Shown: positions 34,369 through 43,546, counted from the stretch's first letter. The stretch: DNA of 64,000 bases from Rhodospirillaceae bacterium (GCA_008012315.1 SSEL01000058.1:1-64000); one strand, 5' to 3'. Numbers and translations: made by a program. The notes: generated from the sequence alone by a model not told the origin.

Positions 34369-35490
34369 CTATGCAACGACTTGCAAGTCCAGACCTTTGC
34401 CGTTCAATGCTGTGTTGCGTGCAATCTGGCTCAGGCCTTCCTCACGCAGGCCGTCCTCACGCAGAGCCGGCAGGTTGCGATAGATGTTCAGGTAATCGAG
34501 CGCCATCCGCTCCACGGTGAAGCGTTTCGCGAAGGTCGCGCGCACCTCGCCCCGGTCGAGGCCCGCAAGCCTGCCGACCGCGGCGACCGCCTCATCGAGC
34601 GTATCCACGATGAAGCCGCTGACGCCATGATCGATCACTTCCGGGACCGAGCCGTTGCGGAAGGCGAGAACCGGTGTGCCGCAGGCGATCGCCTCGATCA
34701 TGACAAGGCCGAAAGGTTCGGGCCAATCGATCGGGAATAGAAGGCCATGGGCATTGCCCAGAAACTCGGCCTTCTCATGCTCATTGATCTCGCCGATGAA
34801 CTCGACAGTCGGATGGCGCGCCACCATCGGCCCGATCAGGTCGTCCCAATAAGCCTGGTCGGCCTGGTCGATCTTGGCGGCGATCTTCAGCTTCATACCG
34901 GCCCGCGCCGCGATCTCGATGGCACGATCAGGCCGCTTCTCAGGTGAGATGCGGCCGAGGAAGGCGAGGTAATCGCCCTTGGGACTTGCGGTAAACGGCA
35001 GAAGGGTCTGCGGCAGGCCATGACCGACGGTTCCCGCCCAGTTCACCTTGGGCATCGGCCGCCGCTGTTCATTGGAGATCGAGACCAGAGGGTAGCCGGG
35101 CAAGGCCGAATAGAACGGCGTGATATCCGGCAGATCGAGGCGGCCGTGCAAAGTCGTTAGAATCCTGTCGCAAAACGCCGCCGCCATGGGGTAATGCAGG
35201 AAGTCGATATGGAAATGCAGGACGTCGAATTCCCCGGCCCGGCGGCGGACCTCCTCCAGCATCCGCATGTGATAGGGCATCGGATCCCGGACCAGGGGAT
35301 TGAGCCGCAAGGCCTTATCGCAACACGGCACCAGCTCGGCCCGCGTCTTCGAGTCCCCGCTTGCGAACAGCGTCACCTCGTGACCCTGTCGGACGAGTTC
35401 TTCGGTCAGGTAGGAGACGATACGTTCGGTGCCGCCATAGAGCCGCGGCGGGCAACTTTCCGCGAGCGGCGCGATCTGGGCAATCTTCAT
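34369..35490 (-). CDS. Glycosyltransferase family 4
   Basis: A 373-residue retaining GT-B glycosyltransferase. The start at ATG 35490 gives MKIAQIAPLAE, the first strand of the N-domain, followed by RLYGGTERIVSYLTEELV. The donor-binding C-domain has GDYLAFLGRISPEKRPDRAIEIA and the E-x7-E motif in PEPFGLVMIEAIACGTPV. The C-terminus carries a small internal repeat (LREDGLREEGL). It precedes the debranching enzyme in what looks like a two-gene unit; sugar donor and acceptor are unknown. The 258 bases upstream hold no recognised regulator site except a hairpin assigned to the neighbouring gene. Confidence 0.9.
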   Translation of the reverse strand: MKIAQIAPLAESCPPRLYGGTERIVSYLTEELVRQGHEVTLFASGDSKTRAELVPCCDKALRLNPLVRDPMPYHMRMLEEVRRRAGEFDVLHFHIDFLHYPMAAAFCDRILTTLHGRLDLPDITPFYSALPGYPLVSISNEQRRPMPKVNWAGTVGHGLPQTLLPFTASPKGDYLAFLGRISPEKRPDRAIEIAARAGMKLKIAAKIDQADQAYWDDLIGPMVARHPTVEFIGEINEHEKAEFLGNAHGLLFPIDWPEPFGLVMIEAIACGTPVLAFRNGSVPEVIDHGVSGFIVDTLDEAVAAVGRLAGLDRGEVRATFAKRFTVERMALDYLNIYRNLPALREDGLREEGLSQIARNTALNGKGLDLQVVA

Positions 35491-35690
35491 CGGCAAAGCC
35501 TCCGGCGCTTGAGCGAAGCATTGACAATGAACCCGCATCGGCCGGACTAGGCCACCCCAAATAAAGCCCGCTCGCACAAAAGTGACCCCGCATTCGCCAC
35601 ATAGTCACCGTACAAGGCGTGGCCTGGACCGTGATTTGTCACTCCGGCAGACGAACGACCGTGAATCCCGGCGCTTCAAGGAAGAATTGA

Positions 35691-35710
35691 CTGCCGGCAA
35701 GCGCCGGCAG
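35691..35710 (-). terminator. Hairpin downstream of the SDR gene
   Basis: CTGCCGGC-AAGC-GCCGGCAG is a perfect 8-bp stem 38 bases after the SDR stop codon on the minus strand. No U-tract follows, so termination is only possible. Confidence 0.35.
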
Positions 35711-35748
35711 CCGAAAGCAAACGCCCCAGTTCACGGACCGGGCAATAT

Positions 35749-36555
35749 CTAAAGCGCGTTGTGATCCTTCACGGCATCCTCAAGCGCCGGTTTCAAACCG
35801 AGAAAACGTTCATCGACCGACGCAGGGTCCTCGCGGTTGAGGGCGACCATCTGAGCACGGGCTTCACCGCCGCGAATCACGTCGAAGGCATCCACCATGA
35901 TCCCGTCGACGATCGCATCGGCAACGGCGGCGGCTGATTCGCGGGAGAAGCCAAGATCAGGTCCGGCGCGGTTCGACTGCATCATGGGCGTCTCGGTGGC
36001 GCTCGGATAAGCCGTCAGCACATGGATGCCTTCTCCTTTCAGCTCCCGACGCAACGACTCGCCGAAATGCGCGAGACCGGCTTTGGCGGCTGCATATGTC
36101 GCATAGAAAGGCGCTCCGATCAGTGCAATGCTGGAGGCGATATTGACGACCATCGCCTCGCCGCTGGCCCGGAGTGCCGGTAGGGCCGCGCGCGTCAGGA
36201 AGATGGGTGCCAGAAGGTCGACCTCGATCATCGTGCGGATATCGGCTTCCGATATCTGTTCCAGCCGGCCGGCCCGGACGCCGCCGGCATTGTTGATCAA
36301 GACATCCAGCCCGCCGAGCGCATCCAATACACCCTGGAGCGTCGCCTGCCGTCCGTCCGGCGAGGCAACATCCGCTGCAATTCCGTGAACGGCGGCGCCG
36401 GCCGCCTTAAACCGGTCGATTGCGACAGCCAGACGGTCGGCACGGCGGCCGGTGATGAAGATTTGGGCCCGCTCGTCCAGAAGACGCTGTGCCAGCGCCA
36501 GACCGATTCCGCTCGACCCGCCGGTGATGAGAATGCGTTTGCCTTGAAGCTCCAT
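35749..36555 (-). CDS. Short-chain dehydrogenase (DltE-like)
   Basis: A 268-residue SDR. GGAGGCGAGAG precedes ATG 36555, so this start is preferred over one five codons earlier. The cofactor motif TGGSSGIGLALA starts near residue 11, NNAGGVRAG near 85, and the active site has Ser in NIASSIALIG and Tyr/Lys in YAAAK. The branch resembles DltE/YbbO-like oxidoreductases. It follows the GST gene by 11 bases, so the two form an operon controlled from the divergent TetR side. Confidence 0.92.
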   Translation of the reverse strand: MELQGKRILITGGSSGIGLALAQRLLDERAQIFITGRRADRLAVAIDRFKAAGAAVHGIAADVASPDGRQATLQGVLDALGGLDVLINNAGGVRAGRLEQISEADIRTMIEVDLLAPIFLTRAALPALRASGEAMVVNIASSIALIGAPFYATYAAAKAGLAHFGESLRRELKGEGIHVLTAYPSATETPMMQSNRAGPDLGFSRESAAAVADAIVDGIMVDAFDVIRGGEARAQMVALNREDPASVDERFLGLKPALEDAVKDHNAL

Positions 36556-36566
36556 CTCTCGCCTCC

Positions 36567-37271
36567 TCACGCGGCCGGCGGATAGTTCGACGGGAACAGG
36601 GCGCGTTTGGCCTCTTCATCGTTGACCGCCTTGAAATCGTGATCCGCGCCGACGCTGCGAGCACGGGCGGCCGCTGGCCGCGCCTCCACCGTCTCGAAGA
36701 GACGCTTCAGATTGGGGAAGCCGGCAAGCGGGTCCTCTGACCCTTTCAGCACGTAAGCGGCGCGGTCGAGCCAGCCCCAGGCCGACATATCGGCGATCGT
36801 ATAGGTATTTCCGACGATGAAGTCGCGACCATTGAGGTGATCGTTGAGCACTTGAAAGTGACGTTCGGCCTCGCGCCGGTAGCGGTTCACGGCATAAGCG
36901 AGGCCGTCGGGCGCCGCATGTTGAAAATGCACAGCCTGCCCGGAGAATGGCCCCAGGCCGGACGCGATGAAGAACAGCCAGGACAGGAGCTCGGGACGGT
37001 CTTCCGGCGCACCGAGGAATTTGCCGCTCTTCTCGGCAAGGTAAAGGAGGATTGCCGTGGAATCGAAAACCCGCGCTTCCTTTCCGCCAGGCCCTTCGGT
37101 GTCGACGATTGCCGGCACCTTGCCGTTGGGATTGACGGCACGGAAAGCAGGCGTGTGCTGCTCACCTTTCTTGGTGTCGACAGGGATCACTTCGTAAGGA
37201 AGGCCGGTCTCTTCGAGGAAGAGCGCGATCTTGGCGGGATTCGGCGTCGGATGGAAATAGAACCTGATCAT
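36567..37271 (-). CDS. Glutathione S-transferase (YfcG/nu-class-like)
   Basis: A 234-residue GST. ATG 37271 follows GAAGGAAACATCC. The thioredoxin-like N-domain shows FYFHPTPNPAKIALFLEE, the cis-Pro motif NPNGKVPAIVD and the glutathione-binding FDSTAILLYLAEKSG; the helical C-domain contains the N-capping motif TYTIADMSAWGW. A catalytic role in disulfide-bond or detoxification chemistry is expected from the YfcG-like class. Divergently transcribed from the TetR gene, which probably controls it. Confidence 0.92.
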   Translation of the reverse strand: MIRFYFHPTPNPAKIALFLEETGLPYEVIPVDTKKGEQHTPAFRAVNPNGKVPAIVDTEGPGGKEARVFDSTAILLYLAEKSGKFLGAPEDRPELLSWLFFIASGLGPFSGQAVHFQHAAPDGLAYAVNRYRREAERHFQVLNDHLNGRDFIVGNTYTIADMSAWGWLDRAAYVLKGSEDPLAGFPNLKRLFETVEARPAAARARSVGADHDFKAVNDEEAKRALFPSNYPPAA

Positions 37272-37506
37272 GGATGTTTCCTTCGGATGGAACACAGTCG
37301 AGGATCTCGACTGCAGAGAGGCCACGGCTGGATAGATGGCAATATGGGCAAGAGCGATGAGCCTATCCCGCGCAACAAGGGAGCAAGACAGGTTTACCAC
37401 CATGTACGGCCCACCGGCGCCGGATTTTAGTTCAGTTGTTCTATAATGCAATGCGGCCGTAGCCGTGGCAAGATGCCATTGAGATGCATCGCAGACGGAC
37501 GACGGA

Positions 37507-38115
37507 ATGGCGAGACCGCGGGAATTCGATGAGGAAGCCGTGCTGGACGCGGCGGTGGAATGCTTTTGGAGCCGGGGTTACGAGGGCACCTCCGTTCGTG
37601 ACCTGATCGAACGAACCGGACTCACGGGTGCTAGCCTCTACAACGCCTTCGGCGACAAGCGCGCACTTTATCAACGGGCGCTTGACCATTATGTCGAGAG
37701 CAGCATCGCCGACCGGATCCGGCGCTGCGAGAAGCTGGCCCCGCGCGAGGCAATTGGCGCCTTCTTCGCTGAAATCCTCAAACGCTCGCTCGGCGACCGC
37801 GCGCATAAAGGGTGCATGCTGGTGAATGCCGCGATCGATGTGGCGCCGCATGATCCGGAATTCCAGGAAGTCGTGGCCACTGTCCTTGTCCGGATCGAAG
37901 ACTTCTTTGTAGATCGTGTGACGGCCGGTCAGGCGAATGGCACCATCACGCAAGCGGTCTCCGCGACGAACCTGGCGCAGCACCTGCTGGGCATTCTGAT
38001 GGGTATCCGCGTGCTGGCGCGTGTTCGGCCGCAAAGGGCATTGCTCGAAGGCATCGTAGCCTCGACATTCGCCTTGCTCGACGATGCAGACGGCAATGGA
38101 ATGAAGTTGTCGTGA
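37507..38115 (+). CDS. TetR-family transcriptional regulator
   Basis: A 202-residue regulator. The HTH spans about residues 8-55 with FDEEAVLDAAVECFWSRGYEGTSV (in part) and LTGASLYNAFGDKRALY, the recognition helix; the C-terminal ligand domain is of the TetR_C type found in regulators of reductases and GSTs (GCMLVNAAIDVAPHDPEF). It faces the GST-SDR operon across 235 bases that include a TATAAT hexamer at 37442-37447. The likely target is that operon. Confidence 0.92.
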   Translation: MARPREFDEEAVLDAAVECFWSRGYEGTSVRDLIERTGLTGASLYNAFGDKRALYQRALDHYVESSIADRIRRCEKLAPREAIGAFFAEILKRSLGDRAHKGCMLVNAAIDVAPHDPEFQEVVATVLVRIEDFFVDRVTAGQANGTITQAVSATNLAQHLLGILMGIRVLARVRPQRALLEGIVASTFALLDDADGNGMKLS

Positions 38116-38326
38116 AACCTTGACGGCAATCCCTGCATGGCGGCAAAGCGGAAAAGGTGGCGAGGCGGCGCTTGAGCGGATTGGTGCGAAGACGGCATCG
38201 CGCAAGCCGGCCGCCATCAGGCATGTCCTTGCAATGAGCGTTGCTTCGGCTGCCGACGGTCCCGCGCCTGATCGTCGATCCGCCCGATAGAAGCGGGTGG
38301 CCGCCTGTGCTGTTCAGCGAAGCGAA

Positions 38327-38391
38327 CTTTCAGGCGTGGCATGCGACTGTAAAGTCGCTTCTGCGCCTGATAAGCCAATTTGGCCTGAAAG
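38327..38391. repeat. Nested inverted repeats beside the tRNA-Gly gene
   Basis: CTTTCAGGC (38327-38335) pairs with GCCTGAAAG (38383-38391); inside are CAGGCG/CGCCTG (38331-38336 with 38364-38369) and GCGACT/AGTCGC (38343-38348 with 38353-38358). The arms compete, so alternative folds are possible. It lies directly in the 3' trailer of the tRNA and may serve termination or processing. Confidence 0.6.
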
Positions 38392-38395
38392 AAAT

Positions 38396-38470
38396 TGGAG
38401 CGGGCGAAGGGATTCGAACCCTCGACCCCAACCTTGGCAAGGTTGTGCTCTACCCCTGAGCTACGCCCGC
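38396..38470 (-). tRNA. tRNA-Gly (anticodon GCC)
   Basis: A 75-base gene with encoded CCA. The acceptor stem pairs GCGGGCG with CGCCCGC; the D arm contains AGCTCAGGGGTAGAGC; the anticodon stem CAACC/GGTTG encloses TTGCCAA with anticodon GCC; the T arm GAGGGTTCGAATCCCTT is canonical. There is no intron or truncation, and no integrase gene nearby. Confidence 0.97.
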
Positions 38471-38535
38471 GCTCCGTGCGGCGCGACCTGGATGGCAACC
38501 GATGGGTTTCGCTGGCTGCCCGGTCAGCGCGGCGC

Positions 38536-38563
38536 ATATTACCCATCGGCCGGTCATTTGCAA
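38536..38563 (-). promoter_or_regulatory. Promoter of tRNA-Gly
   Basis: On the minus strand TTGCAA (38563-38558) and TAATAT (38541-38536) are separated by 16 bases, predicting a start at about 38529 and a leader of some 58 bases before the mature tRNA. The remaining bases up to the deacylase gene show nothing else. Confidence 0.5.
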
Positions 38564-38750
38564 GTACCAAATTTCGGCCGGTTTTCCGCCACTTAGCAAA
38601 ATCGGGTCGGGGATGGCCGGCGCGAATCCGGGCTTGGACGCACCGGTTTGCGATCGGGCGCAAGGATGATTATAACGACCGCGAAGGATTGGGCCGGGCC
38701 AGCTGGCCCGCTGAACTGATAACCCGGACTGTTAGCAAGGAGATGCGCCG

Positions 38751-39317
38751 ATGAGCGAGAGCCAGGCCACCGCTTCCGGCAAAGACGCGGCGAATCCGCA
38801 GGCCGATACCACTGCGGCCCCCGCTTTGCCGACCTCGGCGGAGCAACTGCTCGCTCGGCTGAACGATCTTGGCATCGCCAGCCGTACGGTGGATCATGCG
38901 GCGGTTTTCACGGTCGACGAGGCCAAGGCCCTGCGCGGCGAACTGCCCGGCGGCCATATCAAGAACCTCTTCCTGCGCAACAAGAAGGAGGAGATGTGGC
39001 TGGTGGTGGTCGAGGAAGACAAGCGTATCGACCTCAAGGCCCTGGGCGAGCAATTGGGCGCCGGCAAGCTCAGCTTCGGCAGCGCCGATCGGTTGATGAC
39101 CTATCTCGGCGTCCTGCCGGGCGCGGTGACGCCGTTCTCGATCATCAACGACAAGGATAATAAGGTGCGGATGGTGCTGGACGAGGATCTGCTGACCCGC
39201 GATCCGGTCAATTGCCATCCGCTGGTCAATACCAAGACCACGGCGCTGGCACCCGCCGACCTGCTGCGGTTCCTGGAGGCCGAGGGGCACAAGCCGCAAC
39301 TGATGCGCTTCGGCTGA
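38751..39317 (+). CDS. Prolyl-tRNA deacylase (ProX/YbaK family)
   Basis: A 188-residue free-standing editing enzyme that hydrolyses mischarged Ala-tRNA(Pro) or Cys-tRNA(Pro). After a 28-residue variable N-terminus come TVDHAAVFTVDEAKALRGELPG and GGHIKNLFLRNKKEE with the conserved lysine (Lys71), then LGVLPGAVTPFSIIND, the ProX signature, and CHPLVNTKT. AAGGAGATGCGCCG precedes the ATG. It stands alone upstream of the thioredoxin operon. Confidence 0.93.
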   Translation: MSESQATASGKDAANPQADTTAAPALPTSAEQLLARLNDLGIASRTVDHAAVFTVDEAKALRGELPGGHIKNLFLRNKKEEMWLVVVEEDKRIDLKALGEQLGAGKLSFGSADRLMTYLGVLPGAVTPFSIINDKDNKVRMVLDEDLLTRDPVNCHPLVNTKTTALAPADLLRFLEAEGHKPQLMRFG

Positions 39318-39378
39318 CACGCCGGCGCCCGCGGCAGCCAGGGAAGGGCTTGTGACAGTTGCGGGAAACCGGCGGGCG

Positions 39379-39406
39379 CCATGCCGGAGACGCGGCCCCG
39401 GCATGG
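39379..39406 (+). terminator. Hairpin after the prolyl-tRNA deacylase gene
   Basis: CCATGCCGG (39379-39387) and CCGGCATGG (39398-39406) form a perfect 9-bp stem with a 10-base loop about 60 bases after the stop codon. No T-tract follows, so the role as terminator is tentative. Confidence 0.4.
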
Positions 39407-39517
39407 CCGGGAATGCTTGATCGTCCCGCGGTTACGCGCCATCTAATAGACCTATCGGGACTTGTATTTCGGGGAGGCTCTCCCCTTCATTGTTGGATCT
39501 TTGCCGGAGTTGAATGA

Positions 39518-40438
39518 ATGGACCAGTTGATTGGTAGCGGCAGGCCGGCCGCTGGCGATGTGATCAAGGACAGCGACACCGCGGGCTTCAAGGCCGATGT
39601 CATCGATGCCTCGATGCAGGTGCCGGTGATCGTCGATTTCTGGGCGCCCTGGTGCGGCCCCTGCAAGCAGCTGGGTCCGGTGATCGAAAAGGCGGTGCAG
39701 GAAGCCAAGGGTGCGGTTCGCCTGGTCAAGATCAATGTCGATGAGAACCAGGAACTGGCGGCGCAGATGCGCGTGCAGTCGATCCCGGCGGTCTATGCCT
39801 TTTTCCAGGGCCGACCGGTGGACGGTTTCGTCGGCGCCCAGCCGGAAAGCCAGCTGAAGCAATTCGTCGCCCGCCTGGCCAAGATCGGCGGCGACGCGCT
39901 GGGTCCCTCGCCGGTCGATGAAGCGGTGGAACAGGCCGAAACGGCCCTTGCCGCCGGCGATCATGGTGCCGCCAGCGCCATCTTCAGCGAGGTCCTCGAA
40001 CACGAACCCGGCAATGCCAAGGCGATTGCCGGGCTGCTGCGCTGCCTGCTTGCCATGAACGACCTGGCGGCGGCCAAGGAATTTCTCGACGGGCTGGAGC
40101 CGGAGATCCTCAAGGATCCGGCGGTGGTCAGCGCCAAGGCGCAGCTTGAACTGGCGGAACAGGGCCAGAAATCGGCCGGCAAGCTGCCGGAGCTGCAGGC
40201 CCGCATCGCCGCCAATCCGAAGGATTTCGAGGCACGCTATGAACTGGCGGAAGCGCAATTCGCCGCCGGTCAGAAGGAAGAGGCGATCGATCACCTGCTG
40301 GACATCGTGCGCCTCAACCGCGCCTGGAACGACGAGGCGGCGCGGCTGCAACTGGTGAAATTCTTCGAGGCCATGGGCCCGACCGATCCGCTGACCTTGG
40401 CCGGCCGCCGGCGTTTGTCCTCGATTCTGTTCTCATAA
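39518..40438 (+). CDS. Thioredoxin-TPR co-chaperone (CnoX/YbbN-like)
   Basis: A 306-residue protein with a thioredoxin domain (about residues 20-125; active site WCGPC with Cys46 and Cys49) followed by TPR-like helices to the end. In E. coli CnoX protects substrates from oxidation and hands them to GroEL or DnaK; unlike the E. coli protein (SxxC), this one keeps the full CxxC and is probably redox-active. It starts an operon with LonN-like, Trm112-like and DUF971 genes, spaced by 24, 44 and -4 bases. Confidence 0.93.
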   Translation: MDQLIGSGRPAAGDVIKDSDTAGFKADVIDASMQVPVIVDFWAPWCGPCKQLGPVIEKAVQEAKGAVRLVKINVDENQELAAQMRVQSIPAVYAFFQGRPVDGFVGAQPESQLKQFVARLAKIGGDALGPSPVDEAVEQAETALAAGDHGAASAIFSEVLEHEPGNAKAIAGLLRCLLAMNDLAAAKEFLDGLEPEILKDPAVVSAKAQLELAEQGQKSAGKLPELQARIAANPKDFEARYELAEAQFAAGQKEEAIDHLLDIVRLNRAWNDEAARLQLVKFFEAMGPTDPLTLAGRRRLSSILFS

Positions 40439-40462
40439 CTTTAGCAGGTAAGCCCGCATCAC

Positions 40463-41161
40463 ATGCGTTCCGGTCCAACATCCCTCGGCCCTTTCGATCC
40501 CGGCTTCGACGATTTGCCGGCATCGATCCCCTTGTTTCCGTTGACCGAGGCGCTGCTCCTGCCGGGCGGTCGGTTGCCGCTGAATGTCTTCGAACCGCGC
40601 TATCTGGCGATGGTGCGGCAATCGCTGATGCATCCGGCGCGGCTGATCGGCATGGTCCAGCCGACCCAGGCCGGGGCCGATCGCGACATGAATCCGAAAG
40701 CCGTGCCACCGCTGCAGCAGGTCGGCTGCGCCGGGCGCATCGTCGCTTTCGAGGAAACCGAAGACGGCCGGTACATGATCACCTTGTCCGGCCTGGCGCG
40801 TTTCCGCATCACCCATGAATTGCCGCGCCATGCCGAGGGCTTCCGCCAGGCGGCGATCGATTTCTCGCCCTATCATGAGGACATGATGGAGCGCGGCTTC
40901 GCTCTGGCGGATCGCGATCATTTCCTCGATCTCTTGAAAAGCTTCCTCGAGATGCGCCAGATGGGCGTCGACAAGCAGGCCTTGGCCGAAGCGGAAGACG
41001 AGCATCTGGTGGTCTCGCTGGCCATGCTCTGCCCCTTCACGGCGGTGGAGAAACAGAGCCTGCTGGAATGTCCCGATCTCGATACCCTGGCCGATATGCT
41101 GATCGCCCTGTTCGAACTGGCCATCGCCACACACGAACAGCGCGACCGGCCCTTGCATTAG
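40463..41161 (+). CDS. LON N-terminal (substrate-binding) domain protein
   Basis: A 232-residue protein that carries only the Lon N-domain, with no ATPase or protease parts. [30 protein letters not shown] is split over residues 21-50 and is the family start; [17 protein letters not shown] follows. Such stand-alone domains are widespread in alphaproteobacteria next to thioredoxin genes; their role is unknown, perhaps as protein-binding adaptors. Confidence 0.9.
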   Translation: MRSGPTSLGPFDPGFDDLPASIPLFPLTEALLLPGGRLPLNVFEPRYLAMVRQSLMHPARLIGMVQPTQAGADRDMNPKAVPPLQQVGCAGRIVAFEETEDGRYMITLSGLARFRITHELPRHAEGFRQAAIDFSPYHEDMMERGFALADRDHFLDLLKSFLEMRQMGVDKQALAEAEDEHLVVSLAMLCPFTAVEKQSLLECPDLDTLADMLIALFELAIATHEQRDRPLH

Positions 41162-41205
41162 TAGCTGGTGCATTGATAGCGGCATTGACGACCGGAGGAT
41201 CCTTG

Positions 41206-41448
41206 ATGAACGACCTGCCGACATCCGGCGACGAACCCGGCAGCGGCTATGAGCCGCATCCCGGCGTCGACCGCAAATTGCTGGAAATCCTGGTCTGCCC
41301 ATTGACCAAGGGGCCGCTGATCTATGATGCCGCACGCCAGGAGCTGATCAGCAAACAGGCCGGCCTCGCTTATCCGATCCGCGACGGCATCCCCATCATG
41401 CTGGTCGATGAAGCACGCTCGCTGAACGATGAGGATTTCCTGAAATGA
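41206..41448 (+). CDS. Trm112/YcaR-family protein
   Basis: An 80-residue Trm112-like protein with [18 protein letters not shown] and the [11 protein letters not shown] signature. Only one cysteine remains (Cys in LVCP), so the zinc site of other members is incomplete, as is usual in this bacterial branch. GGAGGATCCTTG precedes ATG 41206, which decides the start over a longer frame. Trm112 proteins activate partner methyltransferases in eukaryotes; the bacterial partner is not known here. The stop overlaps the next gene by 4 bases. Confidence 0.9.
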   Translation: MNDLPTSGDEPGSGYEPHPGVDRKLLEILVCPLTKGPLIYDAARQELISKQAGLAYPIRDGIPIMLVDEARSLNDEDFLK

Positions 41449-41852
41449 CCGAGGCCGGCCAGGCGGGTAGCGACGAGAACGGCAATGCCGGTGCCGTCCA
41501 CTGGCCGCTGGAAATCCGCCTGCTGAAAGCGGAAAAGATCCTCGAGGTCGCTTTCGACAATGGCGTCACCTTCCGCTATCCGGCGGAGTTCCTGCGCGTC
41601 GAGAGCCCCTCTGCCGAAGTGCAGGGCCACGGCCCCGGCCAGAAGACCCTGATTACCGGCCGCCGCCATGTCGGCATCATGGGCCTGGAGCCGGTCGGCC
41701 ATTACGCCGTCCGCATCCAGTTCGACGACATGCACGATACCGGCATCTTCTCGTGGCGCTATCTCTATGAGATCGGCGAGAAGCAGGCGGAGTTATGGGC
41801 GCGCTATCTCCAGGACCTCGCCGCCAAGGGCCTCAGCCGCGATCCGCGCTGA
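41445..41852 (+). CDS. DUF971 family protein
   Basis: A 135-residue protein with the DUF971 fold, which is also the N-terminal domain of gamma-butyrobetaine hydroxylase. [34 protein letters not shown] and [20 protein letters not shown] are typical. The family is linked to iron-sulfur or metal-enzyme handling, but without proof here. Overlaps the Trm112-like gene (ATGA) and converges on the Sel1-repeat gene 9 bases away. Confidence 0.9.
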   Translation: MTEAGQAGSDENGNAGAVHWPLEIRLLKAEKILEVAFDNGVTFRYPAEFLRVESPSAEVQGHGPGQKTLITGRRHVGIMGLEPVGHYAVRIQFDDMHDTGIFSWRYLYEIGEKQAELWARYLQDLAAKGLSRDPR

Positions 41853-41861
41853 CCGCTCCCG

Positions 41862-42833
41862 TTATCCCTCATCGGTCGCTTCATAAGCGAAAGACATAAG
41901 CTGCGTCGATGCGCGGCTCGGATGCATCTGCCAGGCGGCGCGCTGCGCCGTCGCGGCGGCCACCACCTCAGCCGGCGCCTGTTGCCGGGCACTGTCGAGA
42001 TCGCCCTTGGCGATGACGATGCCGCTATCGACGGCGAGATCGAGATAGCAGATCCCTTCACTGAAACTCTCATCGTCATCGCCATGTTCGGCGAGCAAGG
42101 TGCCATAGGGGTGGAAGGCACCGGCATAGCCCTGCGCCGATGCCTGGCCCAGCCAGTCGGCGGCGGCATCGAGGTCGCGCGGCAGGACACGGCCTTCAAC
42201 GAGCAACTGCCCCAGCCGGCATTGCGCCTGGCCGTAGCCCGCTTCGGCCGCCTGACGCAGTTTCGCCAGACCGCCGGCGACATCCTTCGGCACCAATTGG
42301 CCCTGCACTTCCAGCCAGCCCAATTCGTCCAAGGCCACGATCGCGCCCTGCTGGGCCGCCACGCGCAGCATGCGCAGGCCTTCCTCGTTATTGGCCGGCA
42401 CCCCCATGCTCCAGAGGGTCATCAAGGCAAGATGCGCCAAAGCGCGATCATCCCCCCAGGCGGCGAGACGCGAGAAACAGTGCAAGGCATTGGCATAGCC
42501 GGCCTCGTCGCCGACGGCCATGGTAAGGCGCGACATGCGGAACATCGCCTCGGTGCCCGGCCGGACCAGTTGCCGCGGATTGACCGGTGGCGTTTCTTCG
42601 AGCCGGATCAGTGCATCGGCATCCTGCTCCATCGCCCGGCAGTGATAGGTGGCGGTCAGCGCGAAATCGCGCTTGGTGCCGATCGCCAGTTCATAGAGCA
42701 AGCCCAGCAGATAGGACGCCGCCGCATTCCCCGCTTCGGAGGCCGCCTGCAAAGCCGGTATCAGCACCGGCAGATCGGGGCGATCGAGGATATCGAGCGT
42801 CAGGGTATCGGGCAGTGCAGCATCATTCGGCAT
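41862..42833 (-). CDS. Sel1-like repeat protein
   Basis: A 323-residue soluble, alpha-helical protein made of Sel1/TPR-like repeats. Recognisable units are AASYLLGLLYELAIGTKRDF (near residue 39), LGWLEVQGQLVPKDVAGGLAKLRQAAEAG and AQCRLGQLLVEGRVLPRDLDAA. No signal peptide is seen. Sel1 proteins act as scaffolds; the partner here is unknown. It is downstream of the HAD hydrolase gene (23-base gap) and convergent with DUF971. Confidence 0.85.
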   Translation of the reverse strand: MPNDAALPDTLTLDILDRPDLPVLIPALQAASEAGNAAASYLLGLLYELAIGTKRDFALTATYHCRAMEQDADALIRLEETPPVNPRQLVRPGTEAMFRMSRLTMAVGDEAGYANALHCFSRLAAWGDDRALAHLALMTLWSMGVPANNEEGLRMLRVAAQQGAIVALDELGWLEVQGQLVPKDVAGGLAKLRQAAEAGYGQAQCRLGQLLVEGRVLPRDLDAAADWLGQASAQGYAGAFHPYGTLLAEHGDDDESFSEGICYLDLAVDSGIVIAKGDLDSARQQAPAEVVAAATAQRAAWQMHPSRASTQLMSFAYEATDEG

Positions 42834-42856
42834 GGGAAACTCCCGTCAAAAACTGG

Positions 42857-43546
42857 TCAACCCATCAAACGGGCATGGGCGTCGACGATATGATGGGCGC
42901 CGGCCTCGCGTAGTTGCGCATCGTGGCCGGGACCGCAATGCCGGCCGCCGGTGAAACCGATCGCCGTCATGCCGGCCGCCCGTGCCGCCGTCACGCCGGC
43001 CACGCTGTCCTCGACCACCACGCAATTGGCCGGCACGACCTGCATCTCGGCCGCCGCATGCAGAAACAGATCCGGCGCCGGCTTGCCGTTGCGCACCATG
43101 GTCGCACTGAAGATATGCGGCGCGAATTGATCATGGAGGCCGACCAGCCCCAGGCAATGCCGCAACCGCTCGGGATCGCTGGATGAGGCGACGCAGCGCT
43201 TGCCCGGCAGACGCGTCAGCAGCTCGCGGATGCCCGGCACGACATCCAGCCGCGCGGTGAAGGCCTCCAGCAGGCGGCGCTTGACCTCCGCCATGACCTC
43301 TGGGCTTGGTCGGCGGCCATGTTCGCGCTCCAGCACCACCAGTGAGGAGGCTGTGCTGATGCCGAGCAGCAGGCGCCGCACATCATCCGCCGTCATGGGA
43401 AAGCCGTGTTCGCTCAAGACGGCCGCCTCGACCTCGCAGGCGATCCACTCGCTGTCGATCAGGACGCCGTCGCAATCGAAAATGATGAGGCCGGCCAGAT
43501 GGGGCCTGGCCGCCAGATCCGCTTGGGTCACAATAAACTCATTCAA
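42857..43546 (-). CDS. HAD-superfamily phosphatase (phosphoglycolate/beta-PGM-like)
   Basis: A 229-residue HAD hydrolase. Motif I is FDCDGVLIDSEW with the two catalytic aspartates; motif II VASSSDPERL; the later motif VVEDSVAGVTAARAAG completes the site. The helical cap between motifs I and II is of the C1 type found in phosphoglycolate phosphatases and phosphoglucomutases. Substrate not determinable. Four bases separate it from the upstream hydroxylase gene, so they are co-transcribed. Confidence 0.9.
   Translation of the reverse strand: MNEFIVTQADLAARPHLAGLIIFDCDGVLIDSEWIACEVEAAVLSEHGFPMTADDVRRLLLGISTASSLVVLEREHGRRPSPEVMAEVKRRLLEAFTARLDVVPGIRELLTRLPGKRCVASSSDPERLRHCLGLVGLHDQFAPHIFSATMVRNGKPAPDLFLHAAAEMQVVPANCVVVEDSVAGVTAARAAGMTAIGFTGGRHCGPGHDAQLREAGAHHIVDAHARLMG

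Noticed and set aside
34435..34462. Tandem CCTCACGCAG repeat at the end of the GT4 gene
   Set aside because: It encodes the short LREDGLREEGL repeat within the protein's C-terminus and needs no separate explanation.
37434..37445. GTTC...GTTC near the tetR promoter as a LexA box
   Set aside because: The spacing is 4 bases (GTTC-AGTT-GTTC), not 7. A GTTCCTTGAAC at about 24515 is an inverted, not direct, repeat and was also rejected.
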